Program-made: the position numbers and the translations under genes
Shown here: piece by piece, positions 8,189-16,515 of the stretch
Layout: each line of letters opens with the position of its first letter
How positions within the stretch are numbered: the stretch's first letter is position 1
Notes under the pieces: model-generated
Told to the model about the DNA's origin: nothing
What the model saw: only the letters and a program-made list of their open reading frames with translations
Databases searched by the model: none
Assembly: GCA_963815295.1 (NCBI GenBank)
Contig: CAWFFZ010000008.1
Location: 1,426,001-1,490,000, forward strand
Direction of reading: 5' to 3'
DNA length: 64,000 nucleotides
Origin: JACDHG01 sp963815295
Lineage (GTDB): Bacteria; Actinomycetota; Actinomycetes; Propionibacteriales; Nocardioidaceae

Positions 8189-9148
8189 GTGACAACGACC
8201 GACCTGCTGGGTGCGCCATACACCCGGGAGACGATCGAGCTGCCCGACGACTCCGAGGGTGTCGTCGTGGCGACTCTCGTCAAGCGGGCAGCGACGACGT
8301 CTGACGTCCATGGGGCGGTCCTCCACGTCCACGGGTTCTGCGACTACTTCTTCCAGACGGCAATGGCGGACTTCTACGCCGATCTTGGTTACGACTTCTA
8401 CGCCCTCGACCTGCGCAAGTGCGGGCGCTCCCTGCTCCCTCACCAGACACCGAACTTCTGTCTCGACCTCGGTGAGTACTTCGCCGAGCTCGATGCGGCG
8501 CTCGACCTGATCCGGCGCCGCGACAGCCATCAGCGAGTCATCGTCAGTGGCCATTCGACAGGTGGGCTCATCGCCCCCCTCTGGGCTGCAAAACATGCCG
8601 ACGCCGGGGAGCCGGTGCTTGACGCCCTGATCCTCAACAGCGCCTGGCTCGACCTGCAGGGATCGTTCTTCGCCCGAACCGCCGGCACCGAGGCCATCAA
8701 CCGACTCGGCATGCGTCGCCCGTATGCCGTCGTGCCCCGCACCGTGACTGGCGTGTATGTCGAGACGCTGCACCGCGACTACCGCGGCGAGTGGAACTTC
8801 GACCTGTCGTGGAAGCCGCGCGAAAGCTTCCCCGCCCGCGCCGGCTGGCTGCGCGCGGTCCGGGCTGGTCACCGCGCTGTGCACCGCGGAATCGAGGTCG
8901 GAGCGCCAGTGCTGAGCATGTGCTCCACCACGAGCACGATGCCGCCGGTGTGGACGGAGGAGGCGGCTCGCACCGACACCGTCCTCGACGTGAAACAGAT
9001 CGCGCGCTGGTCACACCAGCTGGGCGCGCACGTCACGGTCGTGCGCGTCGAGGACGCGATCCACGACGTACTGTGTTCACGCCACGAGGTCCGCAAGCGA
9101 GCTTTCGCCCAGATCGGGAACTGGCTCGACTACGTGCTCCCTGTCTAG
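8189..9148 (+). CDS. alpha/beta hydrolase, serine aminopeptidase/lysophospholipase-like
   Basis: A 319-aa alpha/beta-hydrolase. The nucleophile elbow is GHSTGG; LHVHGFCDYFFQ gives the oxyanion-hole HG motif; DAIHDVL near the C-terminus supplies a likely catalytic His. Resemblance is to the S33/Hydrolase_4 monoacylglycerol-lipase group. No signal peptide is seen. The GTG start is preceded by CAGACT at 6 nt, a probable leaderless promoter. It lies 30 nt after the ABC exporter genes, so a functional link is possible but unproven. Confidence 0.88.
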   Translation: MTTTDLLGAPYTRETIELPDDSEGVVVATLVKRAATTSDVHGAVLHVHGFCDYFFQTAMADFYADLGYDFYALDLRKCGRSLLPHQTPNFCLDLGEYFAELDAALDLIRRRDSHQRVIVSGHSTGGLIAPLWAAKHADAGEPVLDALILNSAWLDLQGSFFARTAGTEAINRLGMRRPYAVVPRTVTGVYVETLHRDYRGEWNFDLSWKPRESFPARAGWLRAVRAGHRAVHRGIEVGAPVLSMCSTTSTMPPVWTEEAARTDTVLDVKQIARWSHQLGAHVTVVRVEDAIHDVLCSRHEVRKRAFAQIGNWLDYVLPV

Positions 9149-9178
9149 CGCTGCCGACCCGCGCGTTCTGCCCGGCCG

Positions 9179-9934
9179 TCAATCGAAGAAGACAAGACTC
9201 ACGATCGCGACGACACCGACCAGGGCAACGAATCCCCGGAACACAGGCGCCGGAAGCCGGCGACCCACGGTCGCGCCGACCTGCCCACCGAGAACGGACC
9301 CGGCCGCGATCAGTCCCGCTGCGAGCCAGGCGATGTCTGAGACAGCGATGAAGACGATCGCCGCGACTCCGTTGACCAGCATCGCCAGGATGTTCTTGGC
9401 GGCGTTGATCCGTTGCATCGACTCGGCCAGACCGAGACCGAGGATCGCGATCAGCAGCACGCCTTGCGCCGCCCCGAAGTAGCCGCCGTACACGCCGGCC
9501 AGCAACACCAGCAGCCACACCATGACCGAACCGTGGGGCGGGGCCGTTGCCGGCGGCCGCACATGCCGTGACACCCAAGGCTGGATCAGGACGAGGAGGC
9601 AACCGAGTCCGATCAGCACGGGCACGATCGCGTCGAACGCCTCCGCAGGTAGCCACAGCAGCAGCAAGGCGCCGATAACACCGCCCAGCACCGAGGCCGC
9701 ACCGAGTCGCAGGAGGCGGGCACGCTGTCCACTCAGCTCTTTGCGATACCCGATCGCACCGGACAGGGATCCCGGGACGAGACCGACCGTGTTCGACACG
9801 TTCGCCAGAACAGGCGGGTACCCCACGGCAAGGAGGGTCGGGAACGTTATCAACGTGCCCGACCCAACGATCGTGTTGATGGTCCCGGCTGCGATCCCTG
9901 CGGCGAAGACGGCGAGCGCCTCGAGCAGGGTCAC
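9179..9934 (-). CDS. TauE/SafE (YfcA-like) family membrane permease
   Basis: A 251-aa polytopic protein with about eight hydrophobic segments arranged as two halves. The N-terminal motif GTINTIVGSGTLITFPTLLA and the second-half motif GVYGGYFGAAQGVLLIA are the repeated glycine-rich signatures of the family, whose members export sulfite, sulfoacetate or related anions. Its start overlaps the stop of the upstream SPFH gene by 4 nt (ATGA), so it is translationally coupled. The substrate cannot be told. Confidence 0.9.
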   Translation of the reverse strand: MTLLEALAVFAAGIAAGTINTIVGSGTLITFPTLLAVGYPPVLANVSNTVGLVPGSLSGAIGYRKELSGQRARLLRLGAASVLGGVIGALLLLWLPAEAFDAIVPVLIGLGCLLVLIQPWVSRHVRPPATAPPHGSVMVWLLVLLAGVYGGYFGAAQGVLLIAILGLGLAESMQRINAAKNILAMLVNGVAAIVFIAVSDIAWLAAGLIAAGSVLGGQVGATVGRRLPAPVFRGFVALVGVVAIVSLVFFD

Positions 9935-11076
9935 TGCCGCGGCGGGCCTGCGGGAGGCTCAGGAGGACCGTCGCTGGGCGCCGCCTCGTCGGTGTCCGCG
10001 AGGCCCTTGCGGGTAGGCCGGGCGGCCGCCTCGGCGGATGCGATCGCCTCGGCCACTTCCTCGTGGGCGGTCGCGAGCGAGGCCTCACCCGACTTACCGG
10101 TGACAGGGAGGTTCGCGTCGACAGGCTCGCCGTAGTCGACCCGTTGCTTCAGGCCCTGTGACTCGGTCGGGATGCCGGGGATGGATCCGATCGCGCTACC
10201 GAGACCTTCGAGCGCACGGCCGATCTCGCTCGGCACGATCCAGACCTTGTTGGCATCGCCTTCGGCGATCTTCGGCAGCATCTGGAGGTACTGGTAGGCA
10301 AGCAGGGCCTGGTCAGGTGCGCCGTCGTGGATCGACTGGAACACGGTGAGGATGGCCTGGCCCTCACCTTGCGCGCGCAGGATGCGCGACTGCCGGTCGC
10401 CTTGCGCTCGCAAGATCAGCGCTTCCCGGTCGCCCTCAGCGGTCAAGATGGCGGACTGCTTCTGGCCTTCGGCGGTGAGGATTGACGACTGACGCATGCC
10501 CTCCGCTGTCAGGATCGCTGCGCGCTTGTCGCGGTCGGCCCGCATCTGCTTCTCCATCGAGTCCTTGATCGACGGAGGCGGGTCGATGCCCTTCAGCTCG
10601 ACGCGGTTGACCCGGATCCCCCAACGACCGGTGGCCTCGTCGAGCACGCCACGCAGCGACTGGTTGATGTCGTCGCGGCTCGTCAGCGCCTGCTCCAACG
10701 TGATCCCGCCGATGATGTTGCGCAGGGTGGTCATGGTCAGCTGCTCGATCGCCTGGATGTAGTTGGCGATCTCGTATGTCGCCGACACCGGGTTAGTCAC
10801 CTGGAAGTAGATGACGGTGTCGATGGACACGACGAGGTTGTCCTCGGTGATGACCGGCTGCGGCGGGAACGACACGACCTGCTCACGAAGGTCGATCAGG
10901 TAGCGGAGCCGGTCGACGAACGGGGTCACGATGTTCAAGCCGGCTGACAAGGTGGTGCGGTACTTGCCGAACCGCTCGACGATGCCGGCGCGGGCCTGCG
11001 GCACGATGCGCACGGCCTTGATCAGCACGACGATGGCAAGCAGAACGATGATGCCGAGCACGATCAGTAGCCACAT
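9931..11076 (-). CDS. SPFH/band 7 (slipin/QmcA-like) membrane protein
   Basis: A 381-aa protein with one N-terminal transmembrane helix (about residues 2-24) followed by an SPFH domain (RAGIVERFGKYRTTLSAGLN through the ELKGIDPP segment near residue 165). After it come five successive 11-residue units based on (A/S)ILTAEGxxQS, about residues 185-240, which would make a regular coiled coil. The C-terminus is Pro/Ala/Glu rich. Slipins oligomerise on the membrane and often pair with NfeD proteins; an NfeD gene lies just upstream, which supports the assignment. Confidence 0.93.
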   Translation of the reverse strand: MWLLIVLGIIVLLAIVVLIKAVRIVPQARAGIVERFGKYRTTLSAGLNIVTPFVDRLRYLIDLREQVVSFPPQPVITEDNLVVSIDTVIYFQVTNPVSATYEIANYIQAIEQLTMTTLRNIIGGITLEQALTSRDDINQSLRGVLDEATGRWGIRVNRVELKGIDPPPSIKDSMEKQMRADRDKRAAILTAEGMRQSSILTAEGQKQSAILTAEGDREALILRAQGDRQSRILRAQGEGQAILTVFQSIHDGAPDQALLAYQYLQMLPKIAEGDANKVWIVPSEIGRALEGLGSAIGSIPGIPTESQGLKQRVDYGEPVDANLPVTGKSGEASLATAHEEVAEAIASAEAAARPTRKGLADTDEAAPSDGPPEPPAGPPRQ

Positions 11077-11164
11077 GACGATGACCCCCTGAGAGTCGAT
11101 GAGCGGGCCAGGTGCCTGCTCCGAGACGACAGCTGGATAAATGCTTCCACAGGTCTAGAACGCT

Positions 11165-11611
11165 CTAGTCGATCGGGTAGACGACGGCTGTGGCCCCGTC
11201 GATCTCGGCAACGCCGACCTTGCGGCCGGGCTCGATGATGGTGGTCTCCTCGACGCTGCGAGCAGACCAGACCTCGCCACTCAGCTTCACCCGGCCGGCG
11301 TGCGCGGTGACCCGCTCCAGCACGAGCCCGCTCCTACCGATCAGTGCCGCGCCGCCGTGCTCGAGTGTGGGACCGGCGTGCAGGCGCTTCACGATGGGCG
11401 GCCGGACGAAGGCCAGCATCGCGATGGATACCGCGACGGCTGCCAAGATCTGGACGACGATGTTGAACCCGAGGGCTGCCAGCAGGCATCCAACGAGGGC
11501 CCCCGCCGCCATCATCAGCAGAGCGAGGTCAAGGGTGGCCATCTCGGCACCGACGAGCAGCAGGGCGACGACAAGCCAGGTCTGCCAGTCGTGCTCCTTC
11601 AGCCACTCCAT
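11165..11611 (-). CDS. NfeD-family membrane protein
   Basis: A 148-aa protein with three hydrophobic segments in the first 70 residues, then a small soluble OB-fold-like domain (LIGRSGLVLERVTAHAGRVK to the end), the standard short NfeD form. NfeD partners SPFH proteins in membrane microdomains, and the SPFH gene lies 88 nt downstream. The ATG at 11611 follows TAGTGT by 6 nt, so the transcript is probably leaderless. Confidence 0.9.
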   Translation of the reverse strand: MEWLKEHDWQTWLVVALLLVGAEMATLDLALLMMAAGALVGCLLAALGFNIVVQILAAVAVSIAMLAFVRPPIVKRLHAGPTLEHGGAALIGRSGLVLERVTAHAGRVKLSGEVWSARSVEETTIIEPGRKVGVAEIDGATAVVYPID

Positions 11612-11617
11612 GCGCAG

Positions 11618-11623
11618 ACACTA
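11618..11623 (-). promoter_or_regulatory. candidate -10 hexamer (TAGTGT) for leaderless nfeD-like gene
   Basis: TAGTGT on the minus strand is separated from the ATG at 11611 by CTGCGC (6 nt). No ribosome binding site is present. Confidence 0.4.
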
Positions 11624-11641
11624 GCCCACGGATAGCCCATA

Positions 11642-12442
11642 TCAGCGCCGATGCGAACCGATCCGCCGACGCGCCGCATAACGGCCATCGACATGGTCGA
11701 GTTGCAACGGCAAGCCGAAGGTCGCGGCCAGGTTGTCCTCTGTCAGTGTCTCGCCGATCGGCCCGGCCACGACCCGCCGCCCCTCACGCAACATGAGCAC
11801 ATGGGTGAAGCCAGGTGGGATGTCCTCGACGTGGTGGCTCACGAGCACTGTCGCCGGCGACAGCTCGTCGAGCGCGAGGACGCTCAGCGTGTTGACCAGG
11901 TCCTCGCGACCCGCGAGGTCAAGCCCCGCGGCGGGCTCGTCGAGCAGCAGCAGTTCAGGGTCAGTCATCAGGGCGCGGGCGATCTGCACGCGCTTGCGCT
12001 CGCCCTCGCTCAACGTGCCGAAGGCGCGGTCCGCGAGGTGGCTGACGCCGACCTCTTCGAGCAGCGCGGCGGCGCGGTTGTGGTCGAGATCGTCATACTG
12101 CTCGCGCCACCTGCCGAGCACTGCGTAGGACGCCGACACCACGACGTCAGCGACCCGCTCCTCGCTCGGGATCCGTTCGGCAAGGGCCACACTGGTCAGC
12201 CCGATCCGCGGTCGCAGCTCGAACACATCGACGGTGCCCACGAGCTCCTGGAGAATGCCAACAAGCCCGTCGCTCGGGTAGATGTGGGTGCTCAAGACCT
12301 GCAGGAGGGTGGTCTTGCCGGCGCCGTTCGGCCCGATCACCACCCAGCGGTCGTCCTCTTCGACCCGCCAGGTGAGGTTGCTCAGCAGTCGACTCGAGCC
12401 CCGGACGACGGAGACGTCAGCCAGCTCGACGACGGCGGTCAT
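11642..12442 (-). CDS. orphan ABC transporter ATP-binding protein
   Basis: A 266-aa nucleotide-binding protein with Walker A GPNGAGKTT, signature LSEGERKR, Walker B LLLLDEPAAGLD and H-loop VSHHVEDIP. The LSEGE signature and the Glu/Asp-rich start resemble the ModF/YlmA-like group of stand-alone ATPases often found without a permease. No permease gene is adjacent: NfeD follows in the same direction 30 nt later and an unrelated gene diverges upstream. Its partner, if any, is unknown. Confidence 0.88.
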   Translation of the reverse strand: MTAVVELADVSVVRGSSRLLSNLTWRVEEDDRWVVIGPNGAGKTTLLQVLSTHIYPSDGLVGILQELVGTVDVFELRPRIGLTSVALAERIPSEERVADVVVSASYAVLGRWREQYDDLDHNRAAALLEEVGVSHLADRAFGTLSEGERKRVQIARALMTDPELLLLDEPAAGLDLAGREDLVNTLSVLALDELSPATVLVSHHVEDIPPGFTHVLMLREGRRVVAGPIGETLTEDNLAATFGLPLQLDHVDGRYAARRRIGSHRR

Positions 12443-12512
12443 CGATCTCCTCCCCCTGCTCGGTGCGACTAATTCTCAACCTATTGCAGTGCATGGTAAT
12501 GCTCTGCATCCG

Positions 12513-12518
12513 TAGGCT
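12513..12518 (+). promoter_or_regulatory. candidate -10 hexamer (TAGGCT) for leaderless 12525 gene
   Basis: TAGGCT followed by CTCCTT and then GTG at 12525. The upstream 25 nt contain a short dyad (TGCAT-GGTA-ATGC) that could be a regulator site; this is weak evidence. Confidence 0.35.
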
Positions 12519-12524
12519 CTCCTT

Positions 12525-13250
12525 GTGCTCACGCTTCCTGCATCAGCCCGCGTCGCCGGCTGGCTCAACGCGTGGCTGTCAGGTCGGCAAGACCCCGACA
12601 GCGTCATCATGGGCGTGCGTGGTGACCAGCAATCGGTCGAGTTCTCTGGGCTCGAGAACCAACCCATGTCACCCGCTTTGCTGCTCGGCGCCCTGCGCGG
12701 CCTCGGCGTCAAGCAGGTCAGCATCGCGCTGCCCGCACCCGGAGACCCGGCCGGGCTGGCTGGTCCCGCGAGCTTCAACGCCGACGCGTATGACGCCGGG
12801 GAGGCTGTCGTGCTGCATGGCCCTGACCTGGGACTCATCCCCGCAACTGTGGGGCGGGCGACCCGTTGGACAGCCGCTGTTGCGCACGCCCCGGTCTACC
12901 TCCCCGACGTCGCAACCGCTGACCGCGAGCTGCGTGACGCCCTCCGAGTGGCAGCGGGTGCCCTGGCCGCGCTCGACGTTGCTTCCTGGAACCCCGACGT
13001 GGCCGACGAGCTGATGAACCTGCGCTCACCGGCGGCGTTCGACGAGCCGACCACATTCGCCTCGGTGGCTGCAGCACAGACGGCGATCTCCGGTGCGCGC
13101 TGCCGCAGCATCGTCGCGATGGCGACCCGCGACGACGGCGGTGCTCTGTCGGCCGGAGAGGCATCGAACCGTCGACGGCTGCTCGCACCCCTCGACCGAG
13201 CAGCTCGGACGGCGATCGTCGCGGCCTGCTCAACCTTCGACGGCCGCTAG
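12525..13250 (+). CDS. conserved protein of unknown function
   Basis: A 241-aa soluble protein that I do not recognise as a named family. It starts MLTLPASARVAGWLNAW and has no signal peptide, membrane segment or obvious catalytic motif. It is Ala-rich and acidic to neutral. The coding frame is continuous and uses GC-rich third positions like its neighbours, so it is a real gene. It diverges from the orphan ABC ATPase and ends 12 nt before serB, in the same direction, so it may be co-transcribed with serB. Confidence 0.8.
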   Translation: MLTLPASARVAGWLNAWLSGRQDPDSVIMGVRGDQQSVEFSGLENQPMSPALLLGALRGLGVKQVSIALPAPGDPAGLAGPASFNADAYDAGEAVVLHGPDLGLIPATVGRATRWTAAVAHAPVYLPDVATADRELRDALRVAAGALAALDVASWNPDVADELMNLRSPAAFDEPTTFASVAAAQTAISGARCRSIVAMATRDDGGALSAGEASNRRRLLAPLDRAARTAIVAACSTFDGR

Positions 13251-13262
13251 CCTTCGGTCACG

Positions 13263-14474
13263 ATGGACCACCTACCTACGCTGCTCATCACGTTGACGGG
13301 CAAGGATCGTCCGGGTGTTACGGCTGCACTGTTCGAGACGCTGTCCGGCTTCGGGCTCGAAGTCCTCGACATCGAGCAGATCGTGCTGCGCGGTCGGTTA
13401 GTGCTCGGCATCTTGGTGACAGCACCACGCGACGTGGTCAAGCTGCAGTCCAGCGTTGAGCAGACTGCGGCGGCGCTTCACATGGACCTGGAGGTTGTCC
13501 GCGGCGAGGGTGACAACGCACATCGGCGTGAAGGGCGAGCGCACGTGACCCTGCTCGGGCACCCGCTGCCGCCGCGAGCGGTTGCCGCGATCACCGGCCG
13601 CATCGCCGACACCGGGGCGAACATAGACCGCATCGTCAGAATGGCGCGCTACCCCGTGACTGCAATCGAGTTCCACGTCTCAGGGGCAGACATCTCGCGG
13701 CTGCGCAGTGTCCTGGCGATCGAGGCCTCGCACCAATCTGTCGACGTCGCGGTGCAGAGCGTCGGCCTGTTGCGTCATGGCCGCCGGCTCGTGGTGATGG
13801 ACGTCGACTCCACACTCCTGGTGGGTGAAGCGATTGACGCCGTCGCGGCATACGCGGGTGTCGGGGACGAGGTGGCACGGCTGACCGAGCAGGCCATGCA
13901 GGGCGAGCTCGACTTCGAGCAGGCGCTGCGTCAGCGGGTCGCACTGCTCGCCGGGCTGGACGCCTCCGTGCTCGACCGTGTGTATGACGAGCTGGTTCTC
14001 GCCCCTGGCGCGCGCACTCTGGTGCGCACCCTGAAGCGGCTGGGCTACCGGTTCGGGATCGTGAGCGGTGGATTCAGTCACCTCACCAACCGGCTCGCGG
14101 CTGACCTGGAGATCGACTATGCCCGCGCCAACGAGCTCGAGATCCTCGACGGCAAGCTCACCGGCCAGATCATCGGGGACGTCGTAGACCGGGCCGGCAA
14201 GGCCGCGGCACTACGCAGCTTCGCTGCCGACTGCCGTGTCAGCCTCGACCACACTGTCGCCGTCGGAGACGGCGCCAACGACCTCGACATGCTTGAGGCG
14301 GCCGGGCTCGGAATCGCCTTCAACGCCAAACCGGTTGTGCAAGAGGCCGCTCAGACAGCGGTCAACGTGCCCTACCTCGACGCCATCATGTACCTGCTCG
14401 GAATCACCCGCGAGGACATCGAGATGGCGGACGCCGAGCACGGCATCGTCACGCCGGCACCGCCACTGGTCTAG
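13263..14474 (+). CDS. serB: phosphoserine phosphatase with N-terminal ACT domains
   Basis: A 403-aa enzyme catalysing the last step of serine synthesis. The N-terminal half carries two ACT-type modules (PTLLITLTGKDRPGVTAALF at residue 4; VTLLGHPLPPRAVAAITGRI near residue 95), as in mycobacterial SerB2. The HAD phosphatase domain begins near residue 175 with the catalytic DVDSTLL motif, then SGGFSH (motif II) and VGDGANDLDML (motif III/IV). ACT modules suggest allosteric control by serine. TAGCCT lies 9 nt upstream of the ATG. Confidence 0.95.
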   Translation: MDHLPTLLITLTGKDRPGVTAALFETLSGFGLEVLDIEQIVLRGRLVLGILVTAPRDVVKLQSSVEQTAAALHMDLEVVRGEGDNAHRREGRAHVTLLGHPLPPRAVAAITGRIADTGANIDRIVRMARYPVTAIEFHVSGADISRLRSVLAIEASHQSVDVAVQSVGLLRHGRRLVVMDVDSTLLVGEAIDAVAAYAGVGDEVARLTEQAMQGELDFEQALRQRVALLAGLDASVLDRVYDELVLAPGARTLVRTLKRLGYRFGIVSGGFSHLTNRLAADLEIDYARANELEILDGKLTGQIIGDVVDRAGKAAALRSFAADCRVSLDHTVAVGDGANDLDMLEAAGLGIAFNAKPVVQEAAQTAVNVPYLDAIMYLLGITREDIEMADAEHGIVTPAPPLV

Positions 14475-14489
14475 CCGGGTGCGGAAGGC

Positions 14490-14915
14490 TCAGGTGAGAC
14501 AGAACTCGTTGCCCTCAGGGTCCTGCAGCACGATGAAGTAGTCGAATCCCTCATCGACGGTCCGCAGCACCTTGGCCCCGAGCCGCTCCAACCGTTCGGC
14601 TTCGGCCGTGAGAACCGAGTCCTTGCCGTCGCGGTTACCGCCGGCCATGCCACTCACGCGGACGTCGAGGTGCACTCGGTTCTTGACGGTCTTGCCCTCA
14701 GGCACCTTGTGGAAGAACACGCGAGGCCGCTTGCCGTCGGGGTCGACCAGTGCGTACGCCTCATCGTCAGCAAGTCCCAGCTCGGCGACCACCTCTTCCC
14801 ACGAGCTGTAGCCCGGCGGGGGCGGATCCTCGACATAGCCGAGCGCCTCGGCCCAAAACGCCCCGAGCGCCCGCGGCCCGGCGCAATCGATCGCCACCTG
14901 AAAGTCGCGAACCAT
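14490..14915 (-). CDS. VOC-family (glyoxalase/bleomycin-resistance fold) protein
   Basis: A 141-aa protein of the Glyoxalase_6-like VOC group. It opens with VRDFQVAIDCAGPRALGAFWAEALGY and ends YFIVLQDPEGNEFCLT, the paired beta-alpha-beta halves of the fold. The metal ligands typical of glyoxalase I are not complete, so catalysis is uncertain. It is convergent with serB, 15 nt apart. Confidence 0.85.
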   Translation of the reverse strand: MVRDFQVAIDCAGPRALGAFWAEALGYVEDPPPPGYSSWEEVVAELGLADDEAYALVDPDGKRPRVFFHKVPEGKTVKNRVHLDVRVSGMAGGNRDGKDSVLTAEAERLERLGAKVLRTVDEGFDYFIVLQDPEGNEFCLT

Positions 14916-14977
14916 GCTGCCTCCTCGTGATCGATGTCGTCGCTACCCAGCGTGCCCGACAGCACCGACAAGCGCAG

Positions 14978-15481
14978 TCAGCCGCGACTCAGGTGCTCGG
15001 TAACGATCGTCGCGCCGCCTCCGGCGAGCTCCGACCAAGCGCCGTCGACCTCAAGCACGACCGTCCCCGACGTTGGGAGGTTAGCTGGCCACGTGGTTTC
15101 TGGGTTGCGCTGGAGCGCCCAGACCAGCGCCTCGAAGGTGGGGTTGTGGCCGACGACCATGACGGTGCCAGTGCCGGCATCCACGTCGTGCAGCAACGCG
15201 ATCACGTCGTCGACGTCGGCGACGTACAGGGTGTCAACAACGCGGACCTCCGCAGACCAGCCGGCTTCCTCACCCACCTGCTCAGCAGTCTGTTGGGCTC
15301 GCACGGCAGGCGATACGAGCACTACATCGGGCGCGATCATCTCGTCGGCAAGCCACCGGCCGACTGCACGCGCGTCAGCCTTTCCTCGTCCCGTCAGTCG
15401 TCGACTGCGGTCGTCGACGTTGGTCCCCTCGGCCTTGGCGTGGCGCATCACGATAAGACGGCGTGCATCCGGAGCGCTCAT
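14978..15481 (-). CDS. SixA-like histidine phosphatase
   Basis: About 167 aa. The catalytic RHG-type motif is LIVMRHAKAEG near the N-terminus, and VVGHNPTFE near residue 120 carries the second active-site histidine, as in SixA phosphohistidine phosphatases. There is no signal peptide. The ATG at 15481 is preferred over the upstream one at 15499 because CAGGAT lies 6 nt upstream and homologs begin close to RRLIVMRHAKA. It diverges from the cyanophycin genes. Its phosphoprotein substrate is unknown. Confidence 0.88.
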   Translation of the reverse strand: MSAPDARRLIVMRHAKAEGTNVDDRSRRLTGRGKADARAVGRWLADEMIAPDVVLVSPAVRAQQTAEQVGEEAGWSAEVRVVDTLYVADVDDVIALLHDVDAGTGTVMVVGHNPTFEALVWALQRNPETTWPANLPTSGTVVLEVDGAWSELAGGGATIVTEHLSRG

Positions 15482-15536
15482 GTGACCATCCTGTCCCATC
15501 CTTGCGGGTCAGGCACGCTGCCTGGCAGAGACCCCG

Positions 15537-15542
15537 TAGGGT
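15537..15542 (+). promoter_or_regulatory. candidate -10 hexamer (TAGGGT) for cphB-cphA operon
   Basis: TAGGGT is followed by GCTCCGC (7 nt) and the ATG at 15550, consistent with a leaderless operon transcript. Confidence 0.4.
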
Positions 15543-15549
15543 GCTCCGC

Positions 15550-16515
15550 ATGCCCGACTCAGCAACCTCCGCGGGTCCCCTGTATGTCATCGGGGGCGCC
15601 GAGGACAAGCTGAAGCGGCGCTCCATGCTCCGCGCCTTTGTGGAGGCGAGCGGCGGCGAGTCTGCGCGGATCGCCATCGTGCCAACGGCTTCGTCGCTCG
15701 GTCCCGAGGTCGTCGACATCTACGTCGCCCTGTTCGAACGACTCGGCGCCGTCACGGCATTTGGTGTCAGGCCCGAGTCCCGCGAGGAGGCCGCTGACGA
15801 GGGGCTCTGCTCCCAGCTCGGAGAGGCCACCGGCATTTTCATGACGGGCGGCAACCAGCTAAAGCTGTCAGCGATCGTCAACGGAACACCGTTCGGCGAG
15901 GCCATCAAGGCCGCCCATCTGCGCGGTGTCACGGTCGGCGGTACGTCGGCCGGCGCCAGCATCCAGTCGTCCCACATGGTGGCGTTCGGCAGTGGTGGCT
16001 CGACGCCCAAGCAACGGATGACTCAGCTGGCAGCAGGGTTGGGGCTGATCCCGGACTGCGTGATCGACCAGCATTTCGCGCAACGCAACCGCTACGGCAG
16101 GCTGCTGATGCTGGTCGCGCAGTCCCCGAACCTGCTGGGTATAGGTGTCGACGAAGACACCGCCGCCATCGTCCGCGGCGACACGATGGACGTCATCGGA
16201 CGCGGAGCCGTCACCGTCATCGACGGCAGACAAATGACCTCGAACGCGCACGATGCTCCTCGCACGTCACCGCTGCTCGTCTCCGATGCCCGCCTTCATG
16301 TATTGCCCGCCGGGTCAAAGTTCGATCTGATGAAGAGAGCACTCATCGCGGCTCCGTCCCGGGTCGACCCGGCTGAGGCGGAGGAGCTCAAGGTGGCCGG
16401 TGCCGATCTGCGCCAGTTGGCGACAGACATCGCCGCGGAGGGTGTCGGGCCGTCGAACCTGCGCCGTCGACGGGCGCGCAAGCGAGCTGAGCGGGAGGAC
16501 GGACCTGATGACTGA
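15550..16515 (+). CDS. cphB: cyanophycinase
   Basis: A 321-aa serine peptidase of family S51 that cuts cyanophycin into beta-Asp-Arg dipeptides. The nucleophile motif is GGTSAGAS near residue 135; IFMTGGNQLKLSAI, and the CVIDQHFAQRNRYGRL segment are typical of the family. The ATG at 15550 is chosen over a far-upstream ATG at 15463 because it follows a -10-like hexamer and homologs start near PLYVIGGAEDK. No signal peptide is seen, so it acts on intracellular granules. It overlaps cphA by 8 nt, so making and degrading the polymer are encoded in one operon. Confidence 0.95.
   Translation: MPDSATSAGPLYVIGGAEDKLKRRSMLRAFVEASGGESARIAIVPTASSLGPEVVDIYVALFERLGAVTAFGVRPESREEAADEGLCSQLGEATGIFMTGGNQLKLSAIVNGTPFGEAIKAAHLRGVTVGGTSAGASIQSSHMVAFGSGGSTPKQRMTQLAAGLGLIPDCVIDQHFAQRNRYGRLLMLVAQSPNLLGIGVDEDTAAIVRGDTMDVIGRGAVTVIDGRQMTSNAHDAPRTSPLLVSDARLHVLPAGSKFDLMKRALIAAPSRVDPAEAEELKVAGADLRQLATDIAAEGVGPSNLRRRRARKRAEREDGPDD

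Noticed and set aside
7844..8884. 346-codon minus-strand ORF
   Set aside because: Antisense across the ABC ATPase and hydrolase genes, both with intact motifs; it has no domain.
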